The notes: generated by a model from the sequence alone, not told the origin. A DNA stretch of 64,000 nt from Flavobacterium fluviatile (GCF_010645065.1 NZ_JAADZW010000001.1:1-64000), one strand, 5' to 3'. Shown: positions 38,426 through 47,890, counted from the first letter of the stretch. A program made the numbers and translations.

Positions 38426-39445
38426 ATGAAAATAAGACTTATACTTAAAATTGTAAAATTGCTTTCCATTTTGTTTTTCTTTTCCATTCTGATAATCAGC
38501 TGCACTACATGGAAAGTTGGTACATCAGGACAGAAAAAAATTTCCAGAAAAACGTATGTAATTATTGGAGCTTCCAGCGGGATGGGCCGCGGAATAGCAG
38601 AGCAGCTCGGAAAATACAAGGCTAATGTTGTCCTTGCAGCAAGAAGAACCGATCTTCTGGAAGAAGTTGCTGATACCATTCGTAAATACGGCGGTAATGC
38701 AGTGGTAGTTACTATGGATATAAGCAGTCAAAAAGATGTGGAAAGAGTGAAGGAAGTGGCCTTAAAAGAATATTCTACAATAGATATTTGGATTAATATG
38801 GCTGGCATCACTGCAATAGGACGCTTTTGGGAGGTTCCAATTGAAGATCAAATGCGTGTAATAGATGTTAATTTAAAAGGTTTTTTCTATGCCAGCAGAA
38901 CTGCGGTAGAACAGTTTATAAAACAGCGGAAAGGCGTATTGATTAATGTAGCTTCAGTTATGGGTGAGATTCCACTGGCTTACCAGAGCGGATATTCTGC
39001 TACCAAATCCGGCATCAGAAGTCTGGATTTGGCTCTTTCTCAGGAATTACGTCTGAATGGTTATGACAAAATTAAAGTGGTTACCATTGAACCCTGGGCG
39101 GTTGATACTCCAATCTGGCGTCATGCCGCCAACTACACTGGTGTAGAACCGAAAATGGCAATGATGGACGAGCCTGAAAAAATCGTAAATGCGGTTTTAA
39201 GAAAATCTTTAAGACCAAAAAAAATAGTGCCGGTAGGATGGAAGGCTCAGGTTTCATCGTTCAGTGCAAATGTTCTTCCAAGGTTTTCAGAAAGGCTGGG
39301 CGGAAACATGGTTCAAAAATACATGATTGAAACAGGACCGGGCGTTCCGGATACCCAAGGGGCTATATATGAACCAATTCCTGAAGGACGAGGTATCGAT
39401 GATGGAGCTAAAGAAAGAATGAAGGAATATAAAAAGAAAAAATAA
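38426..39445 (+). CDS. Short-chain dehydrogenase with lipoprotein signal
   Basis: 339 residues. It opens with a basic and hydrophobic N-terminus ending FFFSILIISCTTW, a good lipobox with Cys near residue 26. A full SDR follows: IIGASSGMGRGIAEQ (NAD(P)), NMAG, INVASVMG and YQSGYSATKSG (catalytic Tyr/Lys). A lipoprotein SDR would sit outside the cytosol, where NAD(P) is scarce, so either the signal is only a membrane anchor or the enzyme is unusual. Homologues in this group are often annotated as plain SDRs. Confidence 0.87.
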   Translation: MKIRLILKIVKLLSILFFFSILIISCTTWKVGTSGQKKISRKTYVIIGASSGMGRGIAEQLGKYKANVVLAARRTDLLEEVADTIRKYGGNAVVVTMDISSQKDVERVKEVALKEYSTIDIWINMAGITAIGRFWEVPIEDQMRVIDVNLKGFFYASRTAVEQFIKQRKGVLINVASVMGEIPLAYQSGYSATKSGIRSLDLALSQELRLNGYDKIKVVTIEPWAVDTPIWRHAANYTGVEPKMAMMDEPEKIVNAVLRKSLRPKKIVPVGWKAQVSSFSANVLPRFSERLGGNMVQKYMIETGPGVPDTQGAIYEPIPEGRGIDDGAKERMKEYKKKK

Positions 39446-39630
39446 GTAAATAGCAGCAGAATAGAGTTCTGTAAGACTATGATTTTTCGAAAATTGAATC
39501 TTGAAATAGTCATATTAATTTTTCAGCAAATGCCCTGATCAATCAAATAAGTTGTATTTATTATTGATAATAAGGGTTAAATGCCTTGAAAGTTTAAATG
39601 TTACAATTCGTTAATTGGATATTTACGATC

Positions 39631-39664
39631 AAAAAAAAAGCTAGAATCACTTCTGGCTTTTTTT
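39631..39664. terminator. Terminator between SDR and cupin genes
   Basis: AAAAAAGC plus AGAA pair with TTCT plus GCTTTTTT across a TCAC loop, with one G-T wobble. Works for both convergent genes. Confidence 0.75.
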
Positions 39665-39674
39665 GATTTATTAA

Positions 39675-40142
39675 TTAGTTTTTATTTGCAGATTTATATT
39701 CTTCATCAGTAACTGGATTGAGCCAGGTAACCTGAGTATCATCTTTAAAATTGGTGATTGCAATATGGACCATTTTAGTTTCAGCTGCAGCACCATGCCA
39801 ATGTTCTACATCTTCCGGAATATTTACAACATCTCCTTTTTTTATTAGTTGAGACGCTTTCCCTTTTTCCTGATAAAGTCCCTGGCCATCAATAACCAGC
39901 AGAACCTGACCTTTAGGATGCGTATGCCAGTTTGTTCTCGCACCAGGTTCGAAAGTCACGCTGCCAGCTGAGAATTCATTATTTTTATCTCTTGCAATTA
40001 AAGGCTCCAGAAAGGCATTACCTGTAAACCAATCCTTAGAAAGTGGCTCACCTTTTGGAAATATTTTTGTTGAAATCATAGTATTTGTATTAGAATTACA
40101 TGCAGTTAAAAGTACTGTGAATATAATGATTAATTTTTTCAT
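39675..40142 (-). CDS. Cupin-domain lipoprotein
   Basis: 155 residues from the ATG at 40142 (MKKLIIIFTVLLTAC), with a lipobox LLTAC. Seven residues of in-frame extension upstream are ignored. The cupin core shows NWHTHPKGQVLLVIDGQGLYQ and VVNIPEDVEHWHGAAAE, the metal-binding His and Glu pattern of small cupins often found with carboxymuconolactone decarboxylases. Last gene of the cluster acetyltransferase/hydrolase below AraC. Function unknown. Confidence 0.85.
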   Translation of the reverse strand: MKKLIIIFTVLLTACNSNTNTMISTKIFPKGEPLSKDWFTGNAFLEPLIARDKNNEFSAGSVTFEPGARTNWHTHPKGQVLLVIDGQGLYQEKGKASQLIKKGDVVNIPEDVEHWHGAAAETKMVHIAITNFKDDTQVTWLNPVTDEEYKSANKN

Positions 40143-40181
40143 TTTCTTTTCTGTTTTACACAAATTATTGTTTTTGTTTAC

Positions 40182-40754
40182 CTAAAGAGTTTTAATAATC
40201 TTTGCAGGTACACCGCCAACAACAGTATTATCAGGAACATCTTTCGAAACAACAGCACCTGCAGCTACAATAGCATTTTCTCCAATTGTAACACCTGACA
40301 GGATTACAGCATTTGCCCCAATCCATGCATTTTGTTTAACATGAACGCGGTTTGGAACAAGTGAACTTCTGAGTTTAGGATCTGTCGGATGTCCTTCTGA
40401 TAATATACTTACATTTGGTGCAATTAGAACATTATCTTCAATAATAATTCCTCCTAAGTCCAAAAAAGTACAGTTAAAATTGATAAAAACGTTCTTTCCA
40501 ATTTTGATGTTTTTGCCATAATTGATATATATAGGCGTAAAAATTTCAGTACTTTCTGTAATGGAAGTCGCAGTAATCTTGCTTAATATGGATCTAATTT
40601 CAAGAGGATTGCTTGAATTGTTCATTTTAGTAAGCAGCTCCTTTGTGTTATAAGAAGATTCACGAAGCCTGTATCGCTGCGAATTCTCGGGAGTTATAAT
40701 TTTGCCTTTTAAAAGACTGACAAAAATATCTTCCTTATTTTCATTTAAACTCAT
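40182..40754 (-). CDS. Hexapeptide-repeat acetyltransferase (maltose O-acetyltransferase-like)
   Basis: 190 residues. After a helical N-terminus (about 1-60, LLTKMNNSSNPLEIRSIL) comes the left-handed beta-helix: PIYINYGKNIKIGKNVFINFNCTFLD, IIIEDNVLIAPNVSI and the closing IGENAIVAAGAVVSKDVPDNTVVGGVPAKIIK. The catalytic His is in LSEGHPTDPKLR. Acetyl-CoA donor is a family inference; the acceptor is unknown. It lies 15 bp after the hydrolase gene and 39 bp before the cupin ATG. Confidence 0.88.
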   Translation of the reverse strand: MSLNENKEDIFVSLLKGKIITPENSQRYRLRESSYNTKELLTKMNNSSNPLEIRSILSKITATSITESTEIFTPIYINYGKNIKIGKNVFINFNCTFLDLGGIIIEDNVLIAPNVSILSEGHPTDPKLRSSLVPNRVHVKQNAWIGANAVILSGVTIGENAIVAAGAVVSKDVPDNTVVGGVPAKIIKTL

Positions 40755-40769
40755 TTGATCTCTATTGTT

Positions 40770-41819
40770 TTATTTCAATTTATTTTGAAAAAAAGTCTGA
40801 AGCTTTTCAAATGGAATTTTCTCCAGTCTGTCATACAAATCAACATGTACTCCATCTGGAATGATCATTAATTCCTTAGGCTCAGAAGCTGCTCTATAGA
40901 TATCTTCACTGAAGTATCTTGAGTGTGCATTTTCTCCCGCTATAATAAGAATTGACCGTGGAGAGATTTCTTTTATGTATGATAAAATAGGCATATTCAT
41001 AAAGGAAATTGGGGTGGTGGCAGTCCAGGATGAGTTAGAGTTGATTGAACGGTTATGAAATCCTCTTGATGTTTTGTAATAATTGAAATATTCCTGCACA
41101 AATTGTGGTTCACTACCGGTAAGTTTTTGTGGCAGGTTGTTTGCAGATGGAGCATAATTACCATTTTCAGCATCTTTCCAGCGCTGTACTCCTAATTTTT
41201 CAAGATTTTCAGTGCGCTGCTCATCAGTAATAACATCATTATAACCTTTAGACATTACTCTGGTCATGTCATACATACTTGTTGTTGCTACGGCTTTTAT
41301 ACGTTTATCAACAGCCGCGGCATTCAGGGCAAAACCAGCAAATCCACAGATGCCAATTATTCCGATTTTTTCTCTGTCAATGTTTTTTTGTAAACCTAAA
41401 AAGTCCACAGCAGCACTAAAATCTTCGGTATTGATATCTGGCGAAGCCACATTTCTCGGCTCTCCACTACTTTCTCCAGTGTAAGAAGGATCAAAAGCTA
41501 ATGCGGCAAATCCCCGTTCAGCCATTTGATTGGCATATAGCCCGGATGATTGTTCTTTTACAGCTCCAAAAGGACCACTTATTGCCATAGCCGTTAATAA
41601 TTTGGACTGATTGTCTTTAGGGAGATAAAGATCTCCTGAAAGTGTAATACCGTAGCGGTTTTTAAAAATAACTTTTTGGCGTGTTACTTTATCACTTAAT
41701 TTAAAAGTATAATGTTCTTCTGTTGTTTTCATGTTTTTATTTTGAGTTGATTTTTTATTTTGTGCGAAAGTCTGTCCGATAAATAAAAAAGAGAATGCGG
41801 CTAATAATGCTATTTTCAT
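40770..41819 (-). CDS. Exported alpha/beta hydrolase, Cys-nucleophile (dienelactone hydrolase-like)
   Basis: 349 residues with a signal peptide (ending QTFAQ). The nucleophile elbow is IGICGFAGFALNAAAVDKRI near residue 155, with Cys where most esterases have Ser. SMYDMTRVM, the acid loop and GVHVDLYD (His) complete the triad. Relatives are annotated as xylan esterase or dienelactone hydrolase-like. First of three genes (hydrolase, acetyltransferase, cupin), downstream of the AraC-type regulator on the same strand. Confidence 0.85.
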   Translation of the reverse strand: MKIALLAAFSFLFIGQTFAQNKKSTQNKNMKTTEEHYTFKLSDKVTRQKVIFKNRYGITLSGDLYLPKDNQSKLLTAMAISGPFGAVKEQSSGLYANQMAERGFAALAFDPSYTGESSGEPRNVASPDINTEDFSAAVDFLGLQKNIDREKIGIIGICGFAGFALNAAAVDKRIKAVATTSMYDMTRVMSKGYNDVITDEQRTENLEKLGVQRWKDAENGNYAPSANNLPQKLTGSEPQFVQEYFNYYKTSRGFHNRSINSNSSWTATTPISFMNMPILSYIKEISPRSILIIAGENAHSRYFSEDIYRAASEPKELMIIPDGVHVDLYDRLEKIPFEKLQTFFQNKLK

Positions 41820-41847
41820 CTGTTTAAAATGTTTTCAATTACAGATA

Positions 41848-41880
41848 CAAAATTAAAACGGCACCATGAGGTGCCGTTAA
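41848..41880 (-). terminator. araC terminator followed by the hydrolase promoter
   Basis: AACGGCACC (41857-41865), loop ATGA, GGTGCCGTT (41870-41878), an unusually GC-rich 9-bp stem. On the minus strand it is followed by TTTTAATTTTG, which serves as T-tract and also matches the minus-7 box TAATTTTG (41855-41848) of the next gene. Confidence 0.65.
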
Positions 41881-41907
41881 AGAATATCAAATCAAAAATT
41901 AAGAATT

Positions 41908-42786
41908 TCAAATCTCATTTTCTCTATACGATTTTGGATTTGTGCCAGTATGTTTTTTAAAAAAATTATTAAAATAAGTAGGGTACTCAAATCCGAGGGC
42001 GTAAGCAATTTCAGCAATATTCCAATCTGTGTGGTGCAGGAGAGCCTTTGCTTCAGCAGCGATTCTGTCAGTTATATGTGATGTCGTTGATCTGCCCGTA
42101 ATCACCTTAACCGCTTTGTTTAGATAATTAACATGTATGTTTAAGTGCTGTGCATAATCTGTCGCCGTTGTCATAAGGAGAGGGTTTTCAGCACTTTCTA
42201 TCGGGAATTGTCTTTCCAAAAGTTCAAGAAAAACAGAAGCAATTCTTGCAGTTCCATTTTTACCTTCATTATAATTTTCAGAAGGCTGCAGTTTTAGGGA
42301 TTCGTGAATTATTAAATGAATGTAACTTCGAATAAGTTCATCTTTATAGACATAATTACTTTTTTGCTCCTGTATCATCTTTTGAAAAAGAGTATTTAGA
42401 AATAATCTTTGTTCTTCTGAAATGTGTAGAACCGGAGTTCCTCCAATTTTAAAAAAAGGCGATTGATGGAGACTTTCCGATCTTTCAGATTGTTTTAGGA
42501 ATTCCTCAGAAAATAAAATAGTGTACCCTGAATATTGAGTAGAAATCGTTTCCCATGAATAGGGTATATGAGGATTTCCGAAGAACAGTATAGTCCCCTG
42601 CTGATCAAAAGTTTTATCAGCATAATGAATTTTACTGTGACCAGTAGTAAGGCATATCTTAAAGAAATCTTTTCTGCTGTAAGTGCGGGTTGCATTACTG
42701 TCGTCTTCAATCTGAAAGGCTTTAAATCCTTTTAATTTAAGTTCATTATTAAACTCAGAAATGCTTCGTGTTATTTTCTCTTTCAT
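41908..42786 (-). CDS. AraC-family transcriptional regulator
   Basis: 292 residues. The N-terminal cupin-like sensor part (about 1-160) is followed by two helix-turn-helix units. The first is near 205-225 (DYAQHLNIHVNYLNKAVKVITG). The second is the AraC signature WNIAEIAYALGFEYPTYFNNFFKKHTGTNPKSYR at the C-terminus. It probably controls the hydrolase/acetyltransferase/cupin genes just downstream on the same strand. Confidence 0.9.
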   Translation of the reverse strand: MKEKITRSISEFNNELKLKGFKAFQIEDDSNATRTYSRKDFFKICLTTGHSKIHYADKTFDQQGTILFFGNPHIPYSWETISTQYSGYTILFSEEFLKQSERSESLHQSPFFKIGGTPVLHISEEQRLFLNTLFQKMIQEQKSNYVYKDELIRSYIHLIIHESLKLQPSENYNEGKNGTARIASVFLELLERQFPIESAENPLLMTTATDYAQHLNIHVNYLNKAVKVITGRSTTSHITDRIAAEAKALLHHTDWNIAEIAYALGFEYPTYFNNFFKKHTGTNPKSYRENEI

Positions 42787-43138
42787 TTTGCAAAATTAAT
42801 AAAATCAAATCTATTGGGTATGGCTTATTAAAGTTTAAAATTGATCATACGTGTTACAGAAAAAATACAGACCTTTTGGACAGCCTCTTCTGGCTGTAGT
42901 GACCCGGACTAATTTCGCATCATTTTATTGAAGATTTGAAGAGATTGGCTTACTGGAAGAGATTGGACTTACTGCATATATTATCTATCATAGGCTTTAA
43001 GAATTTGGTTTAGTTGCCACAAAACTTATGCAGGATAAAAACTGTATAATTTGCCTAAGTTTTTTGTAGGAGTAAAGACATAAAGTGTACAGGGTTAAAC
43101 ATATGCTTTTCTCGCAAGAATCAAGATATCTAATAACC
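42787..43138. other. Intergenic region with an 18-bp tandem repeat
   Basis: GAAGAGATTGGCTTACTG (42938-42955) is followed at once by a near copy with one extra base (42956-42974). No gene is supported. Confidence 0.4.
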
Positions 43139-43768
43139 TTAGTAAATTTTCGTTACCATTTCCTTTACAGGCAAACGAACTTTTTTCATAGCTGCCATAT
43201 AATCTTTTTCCGAATCACGATATCCTAAAGCCAGGATAACCGCAGAATGCAGCCCTTTCTCTTTCAAACCCAAAACTTCATCGATAACAGAAGTACTAAA
43301 TCCTTCTATAGGAGTGGCATCCACCTTCAATTCTGCTGCTGCAATAAGTGCAGTTCCTAATGCAATATAAGCCTGTTTTGTCGCCCACAGGGCTTTCTGT
43401 TCAGTGTCAATGGCGCCAAAATAAGAATGCAATCCATTCCTAAATCCTGATAACGCACCAGCATCAAGACCTCTTTGATTTTCCGTCATTGCGATGTAAT
43501 CGTCAATGTAAGTAGAAGTCATGTCAGTGAATGCAGCAAAGACCAGTAAGTGAGAGCAAGAGCGAATCTGTCCATTAAACGAATCGGCACCTAATTTGTT
43601 TTGGATTTCCGGGTTGCTAACAACAAAAACACGGTAAGACTGCAGACCGCAAGATGATGCTGAAAGATTTATAGCCTCTAAGATCTGATCGACTTTTTCT
43701 TCTGCTACTTTAATGTTGGAATAAGCTTTGACGGCGTAGCGCCATTTTAAATTTTCTATTAAATTCAT
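43139..43768 (-). CDS. NAD(P)H-dependent nitroreductase family protein
   Basis: 209 residues from the ATG at 43768 (MNLIENLKWRYAVKAY). The flavin-binding opening is WRYAVKAYS. LSASSCGLQSYRVFVVS, WATKQAYIALGTALIAAAEL and the closing GYRDSEKDY fit NfsB/NfnB-type FMN enzymes. Such enzymes reduce nitro-aromatics or quinones. Single gene. An in-frame ATG nine codons upstream is less likely. Confidence 0.88.
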   Translation of the reverse strand: MNLIENLKWRYAVKAYSNIKVAEEKVDQILEAINLSASSCGLQSYRVFVVSNPEIQNKLGADSFNGQIRSCSHLLVFAAFTDMTSTYIDDYIAMTENQRGLDAGALSGFRNGLHSYFGAIDTEQKALWATKQAYIALGTALIAAAELKVDATPIEGFSTSVIDEVLGLKEKGLHSAVILALGYRDSEKDYMAAMKKVRLPVKEMVTKIY

Positions 43769-44036
43769 CACTATATCTATCTTAAATTTTGGCAAATATA
43801 AATTATATTGTTTAGTTTTTGGAGACTGGGATGGCTATGGAAATCTTCAAATCGGTCACATTCTGGTACTCTAAAGAATAATTATCTGTTTTACTTTATA
43901 ATTATATTCATAATAAGATTAATAATCTTAAAAATAATAACATAAAAGAATAATTAACTTAATTATTTGATGATTAAAAATATTAAATCTTTTATTGTGA
44001 ATTTTGCAGGGTAAAAAAACTAAACTTCTCAATCAA

Positions 44037-45089
44037 ATGAAAGCGAACATACAGCAAGATTTAAGAAAAAGCGAAAATCAGGATATTGAATTCTCCGGGA
44101 ATACTATCAAGAATGATTTTTTTTTCTCAATAAAGAGTACATGTTTAGATGAAAACTATCACCCTTCAGCTAAAACGCGTCTGACAACAAATTTTGCCAA
44201 CCTGGCAAGAGGAGCTGATCGCCAGCAAAACTTACGCAATGCATTAAATATGATTAATAATCGATTTAATGCATTGGCTCATTTGGATAATCCAAAAGGG
44301 GATCGTTACCATGTAGAACTTGAAATCCTTACAGTAACGATGAGTATTGCTGATCAGAATGGCAGTAGCGATCTGCCCATGATTGAAGTTTTAAAAACCA
44401 ATATTATTGACCGTAAGACTGGCCAGCAAATCGAAGGGATTGCCGGAAATAACTATTCTTCGTATGTCCGGGATTATGATTTCAGTATTTTATTGATTGA
44501 GCACAATAAAAATAAAGCTGCTTTTTCTGTTCCTGAAAATTTTGGTGATTTACACGGAAAACTTTATAAGTGCTTTGTGAATTCAGCCGCTTATAAAGAA
44601 CACTTTAAGATGGCACCGATTATTTGTTTAAGTGTATCGGGCAACAAAACTTATACCCGCACTGACTATCAGCATCCGGTGCTGGGATTTGAGTATCTGC
44701 AGAATGAGTATTCTCTCACTGATGAATATTTTTCTAAAATGGGCCTGAAAGTTCGCTTTTTTATGCCTCCAAACAGTGTGGCTCCGATGGCTTTTTATCA
44801 TTCAGGAGACCTGCTTGCTGATTATACAGATCTTGGACTGATCAGCTCAATCAGCACGATGGAGACTTTCCAGAAGATTTATCGTCCTGAAATTTACAAT
44901 GCAAATTCAGTGGCTGGAAAAATCTATCAACCTAGTCTTAAACATGAAGATTATTCGCTTACCCGCGTGGTTTATGACCGTGAAGAGCGCAGCCGACTGG
45001 CTGTTGAACAGGGTAAATATGCAGAAGATCATTTCATAAAACCTTATCAGGATATTCTTGAGCAGTGGTCTGCTAATTTTACCCTTTAA
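44037..45089 (+). CDS. mesX: MesX (DUF1852), partner of folate-independent methionine synthase
   Basis: 350 residues from the ATG at 44037, ignoring an upstream TTG. The DUF1852 pattern is seen throughout (FSIKSTCLDENYHPSAKTRLTTNFANLARG; RYHVELEILTVTMSIADQNG; SVAPMAFYHSGDLLADYTDLG). DUF1852 genes sit beside MesD. Published work named them MesX and found them needed, with oxygen, for MesD-type methionine synthesis. Here it is 28 bp before mesD. The methyl donor is not known to me and cannot be read from the sequence. Confidence 0.85.
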   Translation: MKANIQQDLRKSENQDIEFSGNTIKNDFFFSIKSTCLDENYHPSAKTRLTTNFANLARGADRQQNLRNALNMINNRFNALAHLDNPKGDRYHVELEILTVTMSIADQNGSSDLPMIEVLKTNIIDRKTGQQIEGIAGNNYSSYVRDYDFSILLIEHNKNKAAFSVPENFGDLHGKLYKCFVNSAAYKEHFKMAPIICLSVSGNKTYTRTDYQHPVLGFEYLQNEYSLTDEYFSKMGLKVRFFMPPNSVAPMAFYHSGDLLADYTDLGLISSISTMETFQKIYRPEIYNANSVAGKIYQPSLKHEDYSLTRVVYDREERSRLAVEQGKYAEDHFIKPYQDILEQWSANFTL

Positions 45090-45117
45090 TTGATTACAAC
45101 GCATTAAATTATATATT

Positions 45118-46149
45118 ATGAAGAAGTTATTATTACCAACCTCAATTGTTGGAAGTTTACCCAAACCAGCCTGGCTTGCACCACCCGAAAAACTTTGGTC
45201 ACCTTGGAAATTAGAAGGAAATCAGTTATTGGAAGGAAAACAAGATGCTTTACGTGTCGCATTGCAGGAACAACAATTAGCAGGTCTGGATATCATTTGT
45301 GATGGCGAGCAGACACGCCAACATTTTGTAACGACTTTTATCGAACATTTGAGCGGCGTAGATTTTGAAAATCGTAAAACAGTAAAAATCCGTAACCGTT
45401 ATGATGCAAGTGTTCCTATGGTTGTAGGTGAGATTGCGCGCCAGAAAGCAGTTTTTGTTGAAGATGCTAAATTTCTACGCAAACAGACCAATAAGCCTAT
45501 AAAATGGGCACTGCCAGGCCCGCTGACAATGGTAGATACCTTGTACGACGACCATTACAAAAGCCGTGAAAAACTGGCGTGGGAATTTGCGAAAGCACTC
45601 AATGAAGAAGCAAGAGAACTGCAGGACGCAGGGGTAGATATTATCCAGTTTGATGAGCCTGCGTTTAACGTGTTTTTTGATGAAGTAAACGATTGGGGAA
45701 TGGCCGCATTAGAAAAGGCAATTGAAGGTTTGCACTGTCAAACCGCGGTTCATATTTGTTACGGTTATGGAATACAGGCCAATACTGATTGGAAAAAAAC
45801 ATTAGGTTCAGAGTGGCGGCAGTACGAAGAAATTTTTCCGAAAATTCAAAAATCTAAAATCGATGTGGTGTCACTAGAATGTCACAACTCCAATGTGCCT
45901 TTGGATTTAATGGAACTTGTTCGCGGTAAAAAAGTAATGGTCGGTGCCATTGATGTGGCAACCAACACAATCGAAACACCAGAAGAAGTAGCTAATACCC
46001 TGCGTAAAGCTCTTGAATTTGTAGATGCCGAAAATCTTTACCCTTCTACAAACTGCGGTATGGCTCCTTTGTCCCGAAACGTAGCCAACGGCAAGTTAAA
46101 TGCTTTAAGCGCAGGAGCAGAAATTATTCGTAAAGAACTTGGGATTTAG
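45118..46149 (+). CDS. mesD: MesD, core-MetE-type methionine synthase
   Basis: 343 residues, equal to the C-terminal catalytic half of MetE only. The N-terminal half that binds the polyglutamate folate is absent. It shows TSIVGSLPKPAW at the start, DGEQTRQHF, ALPGPLTMVDTLYDDHY, QFDEPAF, the zinc ligands in VHICYGYG and STNCGMAPLSR, and SLECHNS. It methylates homocysteine to methionine without methyl-folate; the partner mesX directly upstream supports the MesD subfamily. Confidence 0.87.
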   Translation: MKKLLLPTSIVGSLPKPAWLAPPEKLWSPWKLEGNQLLEGKQDALRVALQEQQLAGLDIICDGEQTRQHFVTTFIEHLSGVDFENRKTVKIRNRYDASVPMVVGEIARQKAVFVEDAKFLRKQTNKPIKWALPGPLTMVDTLYDDHYKSREKLAWEFAKALNEEARELQDAGVDIIQFDEPAFNVFFDEVNDWGMAALEKAIEGLHCQTAVHICYGYGIQANTDWKKTLGSEWRQYEEIFPKIQKSKIDVVSLECHNSNVPLDLMELVRGKKVMVGAIDVATNTIETPEEVANTLRKALEFVDAENLYPSTNCGMAPLSRNVANGKLNALSAGAEIIRKELGI

Positions 46150-46312
46150 CCTAAATGTATTAATTTCAATATGTTTTCTCTGTTTGAAGTCTTCTGATCG
46201 TAAAATTAAGTTTGAGCTGCTACAAACACACAAATGAATCCAAAAAACCACGTTTAGTTACGTGATATATTTTTATAATCTTTCCTCACGAAGGAATAAT
46301 ATTAAAAACAAA

Positions 46313-47305
46313 TTGAATAAATTATTAGAAGTATTAAAAAAAGCAGGTTTTGACAGTTTCCTGTTAATGATAGCCACCATGATTCTGTTGGCTTATTTTT
46401 TGCCGAAACCCGGTATGATCAAAGAACCTGTATCTCTTGAGGAGATTGCAAATGCCGGCGTTTCATTGATTTTCTTGTTTTATGGCATGCGGCTTAGTGT
46501 TGAGAAACTAAAAGCCGGACTTTCCAACTGGAAAATGCACATTATTGTCCAGTTGACAACCTTTTTGTTTTTCCCGCTCATTGTTTTGGCATTTCGCCCC
46601 TTGTTTGTCAATAACGGCTACGAACTGCTTTGGTTGGGTGTATTTTTTCTGGCAGCTTTGCCGTCTACAGTATCCTCTTCTGTAGTTATGGTTTCCATCG
46701 CCAAGGGAAACATTCCCGCAGCCATTTTCAATGCGAGCATTTCCAGTTTAATTGGAGTGGTGGTTACGCCGCTCTGGGTTGGGCTGTTTATAGCTTCTGC
46801 AACAGGCGATTTTGATGTCACTCAAATCGTCATAAAGTTGATTCTGCAAGTCTTATTGCCTGTCATCATCGGTATCAGCCTCAATTCCCGTTTTGGTGTC
46901 CTTGCAGAAAAATATAAGAAACAGCTCAAATATTTCGATCAGGCTGTCATTCTAACTATCATTTACACGTCGTTTTGCAAGTCATTCTCCGAACATCTTT
47001 TCGACGATTTCACTGCTATTGAACTTGCGGGACTCGCCGCAGGTATGATGGTCTTGTTTTTTGCTGTATTCTTTGGTGTCGGACTACTAAGCCGCTTGTT
47101 TGGTTTTTCAGATGAAGACCGTGTTACGGTCTTATTCTGCGGATCTAAAAAGTCACTGGTACACGGAACTGTCATGTCAAAAGTCCTCTTTCAGCACAGT
47201 ACCATCACCGGAATCGTATTGTTACCATTAATGCTTTATCATGCGTTGCAATTGATTGCCGCCAGCATTATCGCTCAGGGTATGGCCAGACGAAAAGAAG
47301 TATAG
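46313..47305 (+). CDS. Bile acid:sodium symporter-like transporter (SBF-like, YfeH type)
   Basis: About 330 residues with about ten transmembrane helices. Motifs of the SBF-like group are seen: FLFYGMRLSVEKLKAGL, FFLAALPSTVSSSVVMVSIAKGN (crossing motif), FNASISSLIGVVVTPLWVG, and CGSKKSLVHGTVMSKVLF. The start is unclear: a GTG at 46262 opens the frame, but the TTG at 46313 gives a better N-terminus. It lies between mesD and an AsnC-type regulator, so transport of a sulfur compound or methyl donor for MesD is possible but unproven. Confidence 0.85.
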   Translation: MNKLLEVLKKAGFDSFLLMIATMILLAYFLPKPGMIKEPVSLEEIANAGVSLIFLFYGMRLSVEKLKAGLSNWKMHIIVQLTTFLFFPLIVLAFRPLFVNNGYELLWLGVFFLAALPSTVSSSVVMVSIAKGNIPAAIFNASISSLIGVVVTPLWVGLFIASATGDFDVTQIVIKLILQVLLPVIIGISLNSRFGVLAEKYKKQLKYFDQAVILTIIYTSFCKSFSEHLFDDFTAIELAGLAAGMMVLFFAVFFGVGLLSRLFGFSDEDRVTVLFCGSKKSLVHGTVMSKVLFQHSTITGIVLLPLMLYHALQLIAASIIAQGMARRKEV

Positions 47306-47440
47306 CTGCACTTGAATGTAATTGCAGATTATTCTGTTTTTAATTTGTATAAAATAGGATTTTTTGTGTTCTTTTTGGTTAAATTTGAAGAATTTTATTC
47401 TGATTTACGAATAAGGTTAAATCTACTTAAAATAATATTT

Positions 47441-47890
47441 ATGGAGCAGATAGACGATATTGACCTACAGTTGTTAAATATACTTCACGATAATTCGAAA
47501 TACACGGTAAAAGAACTTGCAAAGATGGTAAATCTTTCGGCATCACCTGTCTTTGAGCGAATTAAAAGATTGGAGAAAAATGGTTATATTAAAAAATATA
47601 TAGCACTTCTTGATGCAGAAAAACTAAACAGGGGATTTATAGTTTTCTGTAATATAAAGCTTAAACAGCACGATCGTAATATTGGAAATCAGTTTGTTAA
47701 TGATATTATGAAAATAGAGGAAGTTGTGGAATGTTACAATATTTCGGGAGATTACGATTTTTTAATGAAAGTTTCTGCCAAAGATATGAAGCATTATCAG
47801 GATTTTGTTTTTAACAAATTGGGATCAGTTGAAAGTATAGGGAGTACGCAGAGTACATTTGTTATGTCTGAGATAAAAAATACATATTGA
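47441..47890 (+). CDS. Lrp/AsnC-family transcriptional regulator
   Basis: 149 residues from the ATG at 47441 (MEQIDDIDLQLLNILHDNSKYTVKEL). The helix-turn-helix is VKELAKMVNLSASPVFERIKRLEKNGYIKKY. The C-terminal RAM ligand domain shows VVECYNISGDYDFLMKVSAKDM. Lrp/AsnC proteins often sense amino acids. Next to mesX/mesD and the transporter it is the natural candidate regulator of methionine supply, by inference. Last host gene before the tRNA fragment. Confidence 0.9.
   Translation: MEQIDDIDLQLLNILHDNSKYTVKELAKMVNLSASPVFERIKRLEKNGYIKKYIALLDAEKLNRGFIVFCNIKLKQHDRNIGNQFVNDIMKIEEVVECYNISGDYDFLMKVSAKDMKHYQDFVFNKLGSVESIGSTQSTFVMSEIKNTY

Noticed and set aside
43800..44036. A SAM or other methionine riboswitch before mesX
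   Set aside because: The leader is AT-rich with no recognisable SAM aptamer core and no terminator hairpin before the ATG.
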